64,000 bases of DNA. Source: Trinickia caryophylli (GTDB lineage Bacteria > Pseudomonadota > Gammaproteobacteria > Burkholderiales > Burkholderiaceae). This document shows positions 9,188 through 17,964 of the stretch, one piece after another (position 1 is the first letter of the stretch; every line of letters begins with the position of its first letter). A model generated the notes under the pieces. That model ran no database searches, had not been told where the DNA came from, and was given only the letters and a program-made list of their open reading frames with translations. Made by a program: the position numbers and the translations under genes. Location: positions 2,418,001 to 2,482,000 of the forward strand of contig NZ_CP139970.1 of NCBI RefSeq assembly GCF_034424545.1, given 5' to 3'.

Positions 9188-9463
9188 TCAGCCGCGCATG
9201 TCGGGCTCACCCAAGCGGTTCCCGCCGGGGGGGCGCCCGTGCTCGGAGGGCCGCCCGCTGCTGGACGGTGCGGCATCGGGCGCCAACTGCTCGATTGTCC
9301 CCGGCGCACCAGCGGTACCGAACTCGGGCGGCGCGGCGGTGCCGGCATGGGCCGTCGTCGCGGTGGGTTTTACATAGCCGGGACCATGCTCGCAGCCGCC
9401 CAGCGCGGCCAGCGCGGCCATGCTGGCGGCGAGCGCGCCCGCCCGTTTCGAGAGCCTGCTCAT
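9188..9463 (-). CDS. Small predicted lipoprotein
   Basis: 91 residues. The signal peptide MSRLSKRAGALAASMAALAA ends in the lipobox LGGC (Cys at about residue 24). The mature part is low-complexity, rich in Ala, Pro, Gly and Ser, with no domain I recognise. GGAGGC lies just upstream of the ATG. Confidence 0.6.
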   Translation of the reverse strand: MSRLSKRAGALAASMAALAALGGCEHGPGYVKPTATTAHAGTAAPPEFGTAGAPGTIEQLAPDAAPSSSGRPSEHGRPPGGNRLGEPDMRG

Positions 9464-9780
9464 CGGTTGCCTCCTTCGCCTGCGCCGCGGGCATGAGTGC
9501 GTCGCATCGGGTTGCCCATAGGTATCATCGTAGGCGTCGATCGCCGTCAGTGCTCGCTCCCGGGCGCCGCGCACGACAGGTTCCTGTAAAGACGAAACCA
9601 GGAATTGACGGGAGATCGCCCGTTACATTCCCCTTTCCAGGCAGCGCAGTTCAGGGAACAATGGATTTATGCGCCACCCGGTTGGGGCGGACCTGGGATG
9701 TACCCGTCATCCCGGTCAGCCCGTACCTTCCGGCGGCGCGTGCGCTTTTAATTTATCCACTCGAAAACGGGGGAAACATC
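9464..9780. other. Gene-free divergent spacer
   Basis: 317 bp between the divergent lipoprotein and the small conserved protein at 9781. It must hold promoters for both. A short inverted repeat ACGGG-N6-CCCGT lies near 9608-9623. Nothing else stands out. Confidence 0.5.
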
Positions 9781-9996
9781 ATGCAAATCGGTTCGATCGT
9801 CAGGTCCGTGCACATGGCCGTGCCGGCTGGCGCGCGCGGCATCGTCATGCGCATACTCGGCGATATGGCCATGGTCGCCTGGTACGCCGGCGAACCGGGC
9901 GCCTCGCTGCAATTGAACACGGAACCGTTCTTCCTCGAGGATCTCATCGATACAGGCGAACTCGTCGCACGCCCGGCTGGCGCGCTCACACACTGA
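9781..9996 (+). CDS. Conserved small Burkholderiaceae protein, unknown function
   Basis: 71 residues from MQIGSIVRSVHMAVPAGARG. No signal peptide or membrane segment; the composition is that of a compact cytosolic protein with a beta-rich N-terminal half. A GGGGGAAA ribosome site supports the ATG at 9781. I believe it is conserved in related genomes but know no function. Confidence 0.65.
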   Translation: MQIGSIVRSVHMAVPAGARGIVMRILGDMAMVAWYAGEPGASLQLNTEPFFLEDLIDTGELVARPAGALTH

Positions 9997-10107
9997 GCAG
10001 CACGCTCGAAGTCTGCTGCTCCCAGGCCCGAACCCGCAGCAAGCGGCGGGCCGCGTTCGTCTCGATCCTTACTGCCGGCGCAGGCGCCGATGCGGCACAA
10101 TGCCGGC

Positions 10108-11142
10108 ATGAGCGATCTTTCCTTCGATTCTTCCGACGAGCGCGGCGACACCTCCGCACACCCGTTCACCCGCCTGACGCCCGAATGCGTGCTCGATGCG
10201 CTCGATAGCGTACTCGCGCCCACCGGCGTGCGCACCGATGGGCGGCTCCTGCCGCTCAACAGCTACGAAAACCGCGTCTATCAGGTCGGCGTGGAAGACG
10301 GTCCGCCCGTCATCGCGAAGTTTTATCGCCCCGAACGCTGGTCCGACGAAGCCATCCTCGAAGAGCACGCGTTCGTTGCGGAGCTGGCCGCGCGCGAGAT
10401 TCCCGCCGTGCCGGCGCGCGTCATCGATTCCCGTTCGCTGCATACCTTCGATGGCTTCCGTTTCGCCGTCTTCGAACGGCGCGGCGGCCGTGCCCCCGAC
10501 CTCGACCGGCGCGACACGCTCGAATGGATGGGCCGCTTCATTGGCCGCATCCACGCCGTTGGCCGCAATGCGTCCTATACGGCGCGCCCGGCGCTCGACA
10601 TCGTCACGTTCGGCTATGAGCCGCGCGACTTCCTGCTGGAACACGATTTCGTGCCGGCCGACGTGCGCGGCCCCTATGAAGCCGCGGCGGCGCTCGCGCT
10701 CGAAGGTGTCGAGCGCGCGTTCCAGGCGGCAGGGGATATCGCTTCGCTGCGGCTGCACGGCGATTGCCATGCGGGCAATGTGCTGTGGACCGACGCGGGC
10801 CCGCATTTCGTCGATTTCGACGACAGCCGCATGGGCCCCGCGGTGCAGGATCTCTGGCTGCTGCTGCCGGGCGATCGCGCGGACGCATCGCGCGCGCTCG
10901 CCGATCTGCTCGCCGGTTACGAGGATTTCTGCGAGTTCGAGCCGCGCGAGCTGCATCTGATCGAGGCGCTGCGCACGCTGCGCCTCATTCACTACGCGGC
11001 CTGGCTGGCTCGGCGTTGGGACGATCCTGCGTTTCCGGCCGCCTTTCCGTGGTTCAACACGCAGCGCTATTGGGAGGCACGCGTGCTCGAATTGCGAGAG
11101 CAGATCGGCGCCATGCAGGAAGGCCCGCTCTGGCCCGTGTAA
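10108..11142 (+). CDS. srkA: Stress response kinase A (SrkA/YihE family)
   Basis: 344 residues from MSDLSFDSSDERGD (an ATG 18 nt upstream is possible). Ser/Thr protein kinase with an aminoglycoside-phosphotransferase fold. Visible motifs are the N-lobe IAKFYRPERW (ATP-binding Lys), the catalytic loop LRLHGDCHAGNVLW and the metal-binding FVDFDDSRMGP. The DSVLAPTGVRTDGRLLPLNSYENRVYQ start is characteristic. In E. coli SrkA counters stress-induced death, acting on the Cpx/MazEF axis; that role here is by homology. Convergent with the aldehyde dehydrogenase. Confidence 0.93.
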   Translation: MSDLSFDSSDERGDTSAHPFTRLTPECVLDALDSVLAPTGVRTDGRLLPLNSYENRVYQVGVEDGPPVIAKFYRPERWSDEAILEEHAFVAELAAREIPAVPARVIDSRSLHTFDGFRFAVFERRGGRAPDLDRRDTLEWMGRFIGRIHAVGRNASYTARPALDIVTFGYEPRDFLLEHDFVPADVRGPYEAAAALALEGVERAFQAAGDIASLRLHGDCHAGNVLWTDAGPHFVDFDDSRMGPAVQDLWLLLPGDRADASRALADLLAGYEDFCEFEPRELHLIEALRTLRLIHYAAWLARRWDDPAFPAAFPWFNTQRYWEARVLELREQIGAMQEGPLWPV

Positions 11143-11193
11143 TACGTTGCGCAGCGCACGCAGCGCGGTAGGCCGGCGCCGCTGGGCGCATGG

Positions 11194-12612
11194 TCACAGC
11201 CTCAGCATGAGACCGATCAGCGCGTGAAAGCGCCGCCCGTAAGGCGGCAGCAGCAGGGCGCGCCCGTTCAGGCGGGCCTGTGTGAGCACGGGCTTCATCT
11301 TCGAGAACGTCATGAAGCCCTCGTAGCCGTGATACGCGCCGATGCCGCTCGCGCCCACTCCGCCGAACGGCAGCCCCTCGCACGCGATGTGCAGCAACGT
11401 TTCGTTGACCGCCACCCCGCCCGACACCGTTTCGCGCAGCACACGCTCGACGCTGTGGCGGTCTTCTTCGAAAAGGTAGAGCGCCAGAGGCCGCGCGCGC
11501 GCGTTCACGTAGCGGATCGCGTCGTCGAGCGTGTCGTATGGCACGAGCGGCAGCAGCGGCCCGAAGATCTCCTCGTGCATCAGCGCGGACGTCTCGGGCG
11601 CATCGGTCACGATCGTCGGCACGAAGAGGCGGCGCGATGCGTCGTGCGGCGCATCGACGAGTGGATGCAGCGTCGCGCCGGCCGCGCGCGCTTCGTCGGC
11701 AAGGCGCTCGAGCCGCCCATAGTGACGCGGCGAAATGATCGACGTGTAGTCGCGATTGCGCGCGAAGTCGGGGTAAAGCGCCGCCATGCGGCTCCGGGCG
11801 CGCGCAATGAAGGCCTGCTCGCTGCCGCGAGGCACGAGCACATAGTCGGGGGCGATGCATGTCTGGCCCGCGTTGAGCGTCTTGCCGGCGACGATGCTGT
11901 CGACGGCCGCGGCAAAACGAGCCGAGCCGCCGACGATGGCCGGCGATTTGCCGCCGAGCTCGAGCGTCACCGGCGTCAGGTTTTCGGCTGCGGCGCGCAT
12001 GACTTGCCGCCCGACGGGCGTCGAGCCTGTGAAGAGCAGATGATCGAACGGCAGCGCGCTGAATGCAGCGCCGACCGCGGCGTCGCCGTCCACGACGCAC
12101 ACGTGATCGCGCGCGAAGATGCCGCCGATGAGCCGCGCGACGAGCGCCGACGTGCGTGGCGTGAGCTCCGGCATCTTGATCATCGCGCGGTTGCCCGCCG
12201 CGAGCGCGCACACGAGCGGGCCGAGCGAAAGGAGCACCGGGTAATTCCATGGCGCCACGATGCCGACCACGCCGAGCGGCTGGGGCAGTACTTTCGCACG
12301 AGCGGGCCGCAGCCAGATGCCCGTGGCGCGGCGCTGCGGCTTCATCCACCGCCGGCCCGCGCGCAACGCCGAGTCGATCTCGCTTTTCACGAGCCAGAGC
12401 TCCGAGAGCAGCAACTCGGCCTTTGCGCGCTGACCGAAATCGGCGTCGAGCGCTTCGGCGAGTGCGTCGCGGTGATCGAGCAGCGTTGCGCGCAGCGCGC
12501 GCAAATGCGCCGCGCGATCTTCCCAGGCTGGAAAGGGGGCACGCAGATAGGCGCTGCGCTGCGCATGCAGCAGCGATTCCAGCGTGGCGATATCGGGCAA
12601 GTCATGTTTCAT
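11194..12612 (-). CDS. Coniferyl-aldehyde-dehydrogenase-type NAD(P)+ aldehyde dehydrogenase
   Basis: 472 residues from MKHDLPDIATLESLLHAQR. ALDH fold with GIVAPWNYPVLLSLGPL (cofactor site), FTGSTPVGRQVM, the catalytic-Glu motif LELGGKSP and the nucleophile in GQTCIAPDYVLV. The C-terminal hydrophobic tail matches the class that includes fatty-aldehyde and coniferyl-aldehyde dehydrogenases (CalB). Substrate specificity cannot be read from sequence. The gene follows the acyl-CoA dehydrogenase on the same strand with a 44-bp gap, so the two are probably co-transcribed. Confidence 0.88.
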   Translation of the reverse strand: MKHDLPDIATLESLLHAQRSAYLRAPFPAWEDRAAHLRALRATLLDHRDALAEALDADFGQRAKAELLLSELWLVKSEIDSALRAGRRWMKPQRRATGIWLRPARAKVLPQPLGVVGIVAPWNYPVLLSLGPLVCALAAGNRAMIKMPELTPRTSALVARLIGGIFARDHVCVVDGDAAVGAAFSALPFDHLLFTGSTPVGRQVMRAAAENLTPVTLELGGKSPAIVGGSARFAAAVDSIVAGKTLNAGQTCIAPDYVLVPRGSEQAFIARARSRMAALYPDFARNRDYTSIISPRHYGRLERLADEARAAGATLHPLVDAPHDASRRLFVPTIVTDAPETSALMHEEIFGPLLPLVPYDTLDDAIRYVNARARPLALYLFEEDRHSVERVLRETVSGGVAVNETLLHIACEGLPFGGVGASGIGAYHGYEGFMTFSKMKPVLTQARLNGRALLLPPYGRRFHALIGLMLRL

Positions 12613-12656
12613 GTTTTCGTCTCCCTGGTCTTGCCGGACAAGGCTCGAGTGGACGC

Positions 12657-14360
12657 TCATCCGGCGAATGCACGCGCGACGATGGCGCCATGATCGAGGC
12701 CGGCCGGCAGCGTGCCATAGACGCGGCCGCATCGATCGCTCTCCCCAATGCGCGTCGCGATAAAGGCATCGGCGCTCGGGCCGGGCGCCGCATCGAGCAT
12801 CAGCACGCCCTGCGCGCAAAGCACGAGTTGCTGCGCGAGCCGTCGCGCCTGCGCTTCGCGCTCCTGCGGCGGGGCTTCGACGAGGCCCGCAAGCGTCCCG
12901 AGCGCGGCGGTGAGCGCCGGGTGCCCCTGCGCCTGCGCCCGCCATTGCGCGAGCAGCGCCTGCGCGCCTTGCGGATCGCGCTCGAGCGCACGCAGCACAT
13001 CGAGACACATGACGTTGCCCGAGCCTTCCCAGATCGAGTTGACCGGGGCCTCGCGATAAAAGCGCGCCATCGGCCCTTCTTCCACGTAGCCGTTGCCGCC
13101 CAGCACTTCCATTGTCTCGCCCGTGAATTCGAGGGTGCGCTTGCAGACCCAGAATTTCGCCGCGGGCGTGACGATTCGGCGCCAGGCACGCTCCACATCG
13201 GTTTCGGCGGCGGCGCGGGCGGGGTCGGCCTCGGCTTCGATGTGCGCATCGTAGGCGCGCGCGAGCCGCATGAAGAGCAACGTGGCCGCTTCCGATTCGA
13301 GCGCGAGATCCGCGAGCACGTTGCGCATCAGCGGCTGATCGGCCAGCAACCGCCCGAAGGCGCTGCGGTGCCGTACATGGTGAATCGCCTGCACGAGCGC
13401 CGCGCGCATCAGCGCCGCGCTGCCGATGACGCAATCGAGCCGCGTGTAGTTCGCCATCTCGATGATGGTCGGCACGCCCCGGCCCGGTTCGCCGATCAGT
13501 ATTCCCCAGGCATCGAGGAATTCGACTTCGCTGCTGGCGTTCGAACGATTGCCGAGCTTGTCCTTGAGCCGCTGGATACGTACGGCGTTGCGGCTGCCGT
13601 CGGGCGTGAAACGCGGCACGTAAAAGCATGAGACGCCTTCGTCGCCGTCGATGCGGGCGAGCACGAGGTGCGCGTCGCATTGCGGCGCCGAAAAGAACCA
13701 CTTGTGGCCGACGAGGCGGTAGGCGCCGCCGCGTCCGCCGGCATCGAGTGCGAACGCCTGCGTGCGGTTCGTGCGTACGTCGGAGCCGCCTTGCTTTTCG
13801 GTCATTCCCATGCCGACCATCATCGAGCGTTTCTGCACAAGCGGCACGTCGCGCGCGTCATGCTCGCGTGCGTACAGCTTCTCGGCGAACTGCGCGAAAA
13901 GCGCCGGCTCCCGCCGCAGCACGGGGACGCTCGCGAACGTCATCGTGAGCGGACATAGCGAGCCCGATTCGAGCTGCGCGTGCAGGAAGTAGCCCGCGCA
14001 GCGCGCCGCCATCGCACCCGCGTGCGGATCCGAAAACGGCAGCGCGTGCAGCCCTTCGGCGCGCAGCTGTTCGAGCAGGCGGTGCCAGCTCGGATGGAAT
14101 TCGAGCGTATCGATGCGTTCGCCGCGCGCGTTGTAATTGGCGAGTTCCGGGGAGTGGCGATTGGCGAGCGCGGCCAGCTCGAGCACCTCCGGCGTGCCGA
14201 TCAGTGCACCGTCGCGCGCAAGCGCCTCGGCATGCCAGCCAGCGCCTTCGCGCGCGACGGCGGCGACGAGCGCGGCATCGCTCGTATAAAGGTTGTAATG
14301 CGCGAGCGGCGGCGCCTGGTTGGTGACTTCGTGCGTGCTCCACGATGCCTGTCGATTCAT
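12657..14360 (-). CDS. AidB-like acyl-CoA dehydrogenase
   Basis: 567 residues from MNRQASWSTHEVTNQAPPL. FAD-dependent acyl-CoA dehydrogenase fold. The AidB-subfamily signature MVGMGMTEKQGGSDVRTN is present, with HKWFFSAPQCDAHLV and the C-terminal EVLGGNGYVEEGPMAR. Length slightly exceeds E. coli AidB (about 540), which is induced during alkylation stress and binds DNA. Here the neighbour is an aldehyde dehydrogenase rather than an ada regulon, so a metabolic role is equally possible. The frame is open upstream to about 14507, but only the part from 14360 matches the family. Confidence 0.9.
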   Translation of the reverse strand: MNRQASWSTHEVTNQAPPLAHYNLYTSDAALVAAVAREGAGWHAEALARDGALIGTPEVLELAALANRHSPELANYNARGERIDTLEFHPSWHRLLEQLRAEGLHALPFSDPHAGAMAARCAGYFLHAQLESGSLCPLTMTFASVPVLRREPALFAQFAEKLYAREHDARDVPLVQKRSMMVGMGMTEKQGGSDVRTNRTQAFALDAGGRGGAYRLVGHKWFFSAPQCDAHLVLARIDGDEGVSCFYVPRFTPDGSRNAVRIQRLKDKLGNRSNASSEVEFLDAWGILIGEPGRGVPTIIEMANYTRLDCVIGSAALMRAALVQAIHHVRHRSAFGRLLADQPLMRNVLADLALESEAATLLFMRLARAYDAHIEAEADPARAAAETDVERAWRRIVTPAAKFWVCKRTLEFTGETMEVLGGNGYVEEGPMARFYREAPVNSIWEGSGNVMCLDVLRALERDPQGAQALLAQWRAQAQGHPALTAALGTLAGLVEAPPQEREAQARRLAQQLVLCAQGVLMLDAAPGPSADAFIATRIGESDRCGRVYGTLPAGLDHGAIVARAFAG

Positions 14361-14722
14361 GGCAATTGTCTCCGGTGACGGCGGCGCACGCTGAGCGCCG
14401 CAGGGCATGCGAGGCGCCTTCGTCTTCTTTTTCGGGGTCGCCTGCGGGCGGTATCCGTTCGAGCATCGGGTGGGGCCGCGCGCCGGGTCTCGCTTTGCTT
14501 CCGGCAAGCTGTTTGAACGGCATCGCGCAGGCCGGCGCCGGCCTCCGATGCCCTTGCATGATAGGTTCAGAGGGCCCTTGGCGTTTAGAGGAATCGCTCT
14601 CGCAATGGGGGCATCCCGGGCGCCCGCTCGTCTCTACAATGCGCTCGAAACGCATAGCCCGTCCGTGCAAAACGGCCGGGTGCCGCATCGGCTCGAGCCG
14701 GGCGGAACGAGGAGGGAGGCAG
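14361..14722. other. Gene-free divergent spacer
   Basis: 362 bp between the divergent acyl-CoA dehydrogenase and GMC oxidoreductase genes. It must hold promoters for both transcripts, but I see no clear palindrome or repeat. A GGAGGGAGG ribosome site ends it before the oxidoreductase start. Confidence 0.5.
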
Positions 14723-16393
14723 ATGGAATACGACTACATCATCGTCGGTGCCGGTTCGGGCGGCGCCGCGCTCGCAGGGCGCCTCGCGGCGCTCTGTCCC
14801 GACGCCTCGATCGCGCTCGTCGAGGCCGGGCCACATACCGATCGCAACTGGCTCGTCAATACGCCGCTCGGCATCGCGGCGCTCGTGCCCTTCAAGCTCA
14901 ACACGAACTATGGCTACCGCACCGTGCCGCAGCCGGGGCTCGCGGGGCGCAGCGGCTATCAGCCGCGCGGCAAGGGAATGGGCGGCTCGAGCGCGATCAA
15001 CGCGATGATCTACACGCGCGGGCATCCGCTCGACTATGACGAATGGGCACAGCTCGGCTGCAGGGGATGGGCGTGGTCCGACGTCCTGCCGTATTTCCGC
15101 CGGGCGGAAGGCAATGTGCGCGGCCAGAATGCATGGCACGGCGCCGATGGTCCGCTTACCGTTTCCGATCTGCGGTTCCGCAATCCGTTTTCCGAGCGCT
15201 TCGTGGCGGCGGCCGTCGAGGCCGGGTTTCGCCCCAATGACGATTTCAACGGCCCCGAGCAGGAAGGCGTCGGCTTCTATCAGGTCACCCAGCGCGGCGG
15301 GCGGCGCTGCAGCGTCGCACGCGCCTATTTGTATGAGGTCGAAGCCGAAGGCGAAGCGGGCACGCCGCGCGGGAACATCGCCATGATCGCCGATGCGCTC
15401 GTGCGTCGCGTGCTCTTCGATCAGGCCCGGCGTGCGACCGGCGTGGAGGTGGTGCGCGCGGGCCGCGTGGAGGTGCTGCGCGCGCGAGCCGAGGTCGTGC
15501 TCGCGGCAGGCGCGTTCGGCTCGCCGCAACTGCTGATGTGCTCCGGCATCGGGCCCGAACGGAACCTGCGCGCACTCGGCATTCCCGTCATAGGCGATGC
15601 GCCGGAGGTGGGCGCCAACCTCATCGATCACATCGATTTCACGCTGAACGTGCGCGTGCGCTCGAGCGAACCCGTCGGCTACTCGCTGCGCGGTCTTGTC
15701 CGAATGGGCGCGCAGCTGCCGCGCTATCTCTCGCGCGGCGAAGGGCTCTGGTCGAGCAACGTGGCCGAGGCCGGGGGCTTCCTCAAGAGCGATCCCGCGC
15801 TCGATCGGCCCGATCTGCAACTGCACTTTTGCGCGGCGCTCGTCGACGACCATAGCCGGCGCCTGCATTGGGGCCATGGCTACTCGGTACACGTATGCGT
15901 GCTGCGCCCTGAAAGCCGCGGCAGCGTGACGCTCGCGAGCCCCGACGCGCGCGTGGCGCCCGCGATCGATCCGCGCTTTCTGTCCGATCCGCGCGACGCC
16001 GAACTGCTCGCGCGCGGCGTACGGATCGCGCAAAGGATCGTCGCCGCGCCGTCGCTGGCGGTGCCGGGCTCGCGCATGCTTCATGTGGGCACCGATACGT
16101 CCGATGCCGACCTCGCCCGCCTCATCGCGCGGCACGCCGACACCATTTATCACCCTGTCGGCACCTGCCGCATGGGCAGCGACGCGCGCTCGGTCGTCGA
16201 CTGCGAGCTGCGCGTGCGCGGTGTGGAGCGACTGCGCGTGGTGGATGCGTCGGTGATGCCGACGCTCGTGGGCGGCAACACCAACGCGCCGACCGTGATG
16301 ATCGGCGAGCGCGCGGCCGAGTTCATCGCGGCTGCGCGCCGCGCGGCTCACCAGCCGTCGGCCGTGCCGCCTGCCTTGCCCGAGCGGGTGTAG
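14723..16393 (+). CDS. GMC-family FAD oxidoreductase (choline-dehydrogenase-like)
   Basis: 556 residues from MEYDYIIVGAGSGGAALAGR, with the FAD-binding GxGxxG at residues 9-14. Further GMC signatures are GKGMGGSSAINAMIYTRG, AGAFGSPQLLMCSGIGP, the catalytic HPVGTCRMG and the C-terminal GNTNAPTVMIGERAAE. GMC enzymes oxidise alcohols such as choline or aliphatic and aryl alcohols; without betaine-aldehyde dehydrogenase nearby, choline specificity is not supported. A strong ribosome site fixes the start. Its 3' end overlaps the convergent LysR gene by 46 bp. Confidence 0.92.
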   Translation: MEYDYIIVGAGSGGAALAGRLAALCPDASIALVEAGPHTDRNWLVNTPLGIAALVPFKLNTNYGYRTVPQPGLAGRSGYQPRGKGMGGSSAINAMIYTRGHPLDYDEWAQLGCRGWAWSDVLPYFRRAEGNVRGQNAWHGADGPLTVSDLRFRNPFSERFVAAAVEAGFRPNDDFNGPEQEGVGFYQVTQRGGRRCSVARAYLYEVEAEGEAGTPRGNIAMIADALVRRVLFDQARRATGVEVVRAGRVEVLRARAEVVLAAGAFGSPQLLMCSGIGPERNLRALGIPVIGDAPEVGANLIDHIDFTLNVRVRSSEPVGYSLRGLVRMGAQLPRYLSRGEGLWSSNVAEAGGFLKSDPALDRPDLQLHFCAALVDDHSRRLHWGHGYSVHVCVLRPESRGSVTLASPDARVAPAIDPRFLSDPRDAELLARGVRIAQRIVAAPSLAVPGSRMLHVGTDTSDADLARLIARHADTIYHPVGTCRMGSDARSVVDCELRVRGVERLRVVDASVMPTLVGGNTNAPTVMIGERAAEFIAAARRAAHQPSAVPPALPERV

Positions 16394-17292
16394 ACGACGT
16401 CGTCGCCGGGCTGGCCCGGCAGTGTCTCGCGCGCGACGTCGAGCCACGCGCGCGCCGCGTGCGAGAGGTAGCCGTTGCGGCGCCATCCGATCGCCATCTC
16501 CCAGGGAATTTCCGGATCCGACAACGGGCGGCAGGTGAAGAGTGCCGGATCGAGCCGCCGGCAGTAGGGCGCCGGCAGCAGGGCAATGCCGAGCCCCGCG
16601 TGCACGAGCGCCGCCATGAAGTCCCAATGGCTGCTGCGCGCGACGATCGTGGGCGTGAAGCCGATATCGCGGCAGGCGCCGATCACCACGTCGTTCAGCG
16701 CGAGGCTTTCGCCATAGAAGACGAACGGTTCGCCAGCCAGATCGGCGAGCCGCACGGCGCTCCTGCCGTCCCAGCGGTCGCCCTGGCGGGCGACGAGCCA
16801 CAGCAGCTGGCGCGACATCGGCAGGACGTCGAACAGTTCGGAGTCGACCGGGAGCAGCAGTCCGCCGAGCTCCAGTTCGCCCGCCGTGAGTGCCGCTTCG
16901 ATCCCGCGCGAACCCTGCTCGAAGAGCTTCAACTCGATCTTCGGATAACGCCGCTTGAACTCCGCAATGGCCGGCGTGAAAAGCGAGCCGCCCATCGGCG
17001 GAATGCCGACTGTCAGTTCGCCGCGCCCGAGAGTGCCGACGTCATCGAGCTCGGCTTGCAACTGCGCGTGGGCGGCCAGCACGTCCTGCCCGCGCTGAAA
17101 GACGATCCGTCCCTCGTCTGTCAGCACCATCTGGCGCCCCTCCCGCAAAAGAAGCGGGGCACCGACTTCGTCCTCGAGCGCCTTCACCATCTTGCTGATC
17201 GTGGGCTGGGTGACGAACATGCGCTCGGCCGCCAGCGTGAAGCTCTGCTGGCGGACGACCTCGACGAAATAGCGCAGTGCGCGCAACTCCAT
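16348..17292 (-). CDS. LysR-family transcriptional regulator (likely controls lrgAB)
   Basis: 314 residues, the usual LysR length. The N-terminal winged HTH (about 1-60) contains RYFVEVVRQQSFTLAAER and VTQPTISKMVKALE; the rest is the substrate-binding domain (LGRGELTVGIPPMGGSLF onward). It is divergent from the lrgA/lrgB pair, as CidR-type regulators are, so control of that pair is likely. The 41-96 bp upstream of its start consist of an 8-bp tandem repeat. The C-terminal tail overlaps the end of the GMC gene on the other strand. Confidence 0.9.
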   Translation of the reverse strand: MELRALRYFVEVVRQQSFTLAAERMFVTQPTISKMVKALEDEVGAPLLLREGRQMVLTDEGRIVFQRGQDVLAAHAQLQAELDDVGTLGRGELTVGIPPMGGSLFTPAIAEFKRRYPKIELKLFEQGSRGIEAALTAGELELGGLLLPVDSELFDVLPMSRQLLWLVARQGDRWDGRSAVRLADLAGEPFVFYGESLALNDVVIGACRDIGFTPTIVARSSHWDFMAALVHAGLGIALLPAPYCRRLDPALFTCRPLSDPEIPWEMAIGWRRNGYLSHAARAWLDVARETLPGQPGDDVVYTRSGKAGGTADGW

Positions 17293-17332
17293 GGCGTTTC
17301 TCTCCCTCGTTTCTCGTTTCTCGTTGCTCTTT

Positions 17333-17388
17333 GGCGGCCGGGCGGCCGGGCGGTCGGGCGGTCGGGCGGTCGGGCGGTCGGGCGGTCG
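17333..17388. repeat. 8-bp tandem repeat, 7 units of GGCGGYCG
   Basis: Two GGCGGCCG units followed by five GGCGGTCG units, perfectly phased over 56 bp. It lies in the LysR-lrgA intergenic region, within the likely 5' leader or promoter of the LysR gene. Such arrays change copy number by polymerase slippage. Confidence 0.9.
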
Positions 17389-17426
17389 GCCAGTGTTCCA
17401 ATTTGGAATGGATCGAATGAGTTTAA

Positions 17427-17443
17427 GTCATTTTATTTATGAC
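17427..17443. promoter_or_regulatory. LysR-type palindrome GTCAT-N7-ATGAC with adjacent lrgA promoter
   Basis: A 5-bp perfect inverted repeat with the T-N11-A layout of LysR sites, in the AT-rich part of the divergent spacer. A -10-like TACAAT follows at 17456-17461, about 30 bp before the lrgA start, so the palindrome would cover the -35 region of lrgA. Confidence 0.5.
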
Positions 17444-17489
17444 GCTCCTGTCTCTTACAATTTCGACACGGAGTCAATAGGGGGTTGCC

Positions 17490-17912
17490 ATGGCCGTCAA
17501 GCGGATGGGGTGTCTCGTGCAAGTCGTCTTGCAAAGTGCGTTTCTGGCTGCGCTCTGGTTCGGCGCGGACTTCGTTTCGCGACGCCTGAACCTGCCCGTG
17601 CCTGGCAGCGTGATCGGTCTCGCCGCGCTGCTGGCGCTGCTCTTCACCGGTGGCGTAGCCCCGCGCCGGGTGAAGGCCGGCGCCGACTGGCTGCTCTCGC
17701 ACATGTTGCTGTTCTTCATTCCGGCTGCCGTGGCAGTCGTGCAATACGGCGGACTTTTCAAAGCCGATGGCTGGCGCCTTGCGCTCGTCGTCGTCGCGGG
17801 GACGTTCGCAGTGATGGTGGCGGTGGCGTTCACGGTCGATCAGGCCGCCCGCTTCGAGCGCAGGCTCGCGCTGCGCCGCGTGCGCGTCTCGCGCGGCGTG
17901 CCCGGCCACTGA
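17490..17912 (+). CDS. lrgA: LrgA/CidA-family holin-like membrane protein
   Basis: 140 residues with four hydrophobic segments (about 7-24, 35-52, 67-88, 91-116). The diagnostic PVPGSVIGLAALLALLFTGG is present. LrgA/CidA proteins pair with LrgB/CidB in the membrane; the pair has been linked to autolysis control and to transport of pyruvate or other small acids and overflow metabolites. The start is the ATG at 17490. lrgB follows after 52 bp; a LysR gene is divergent. Confidence 0.88.
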   Translation: MAVKRMGCLVQVVLQSAFLAALWFGADFVSRRLNLPVPGSVIGLAALLALLFTGGVAPRRVKAGADWLLSHMLLFFIPAAVAVVQYGGLFKADGWRLALVVVAGTFAVMVAVAFTVDQAARFERRLALRRVRVSRGVPGH

Positions 17913-17964
17913 GCCGCCCGCCTCGCTGACTCCCTCTCCCCCGGTTCGAATCTGGAGATAAATC

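Noticed and set aside
11224..12693. 489-codon plus-strand frame over the aldehyde dehydrogenase
   Set aside because: Antisense shadow; the minus strand has complete ALDH motifs.
14585..16801. 738-codon minus-strand frame over the GMC oxidoreductase
   Set aside because: Antisense to a complete GMC enzyme; composition Arg/Ala/His-rich.
17333..17388. CRISPR-like array
   Set aside because: The repeat unit is 8 bp with no spacers; it is a simple tandem repeat.
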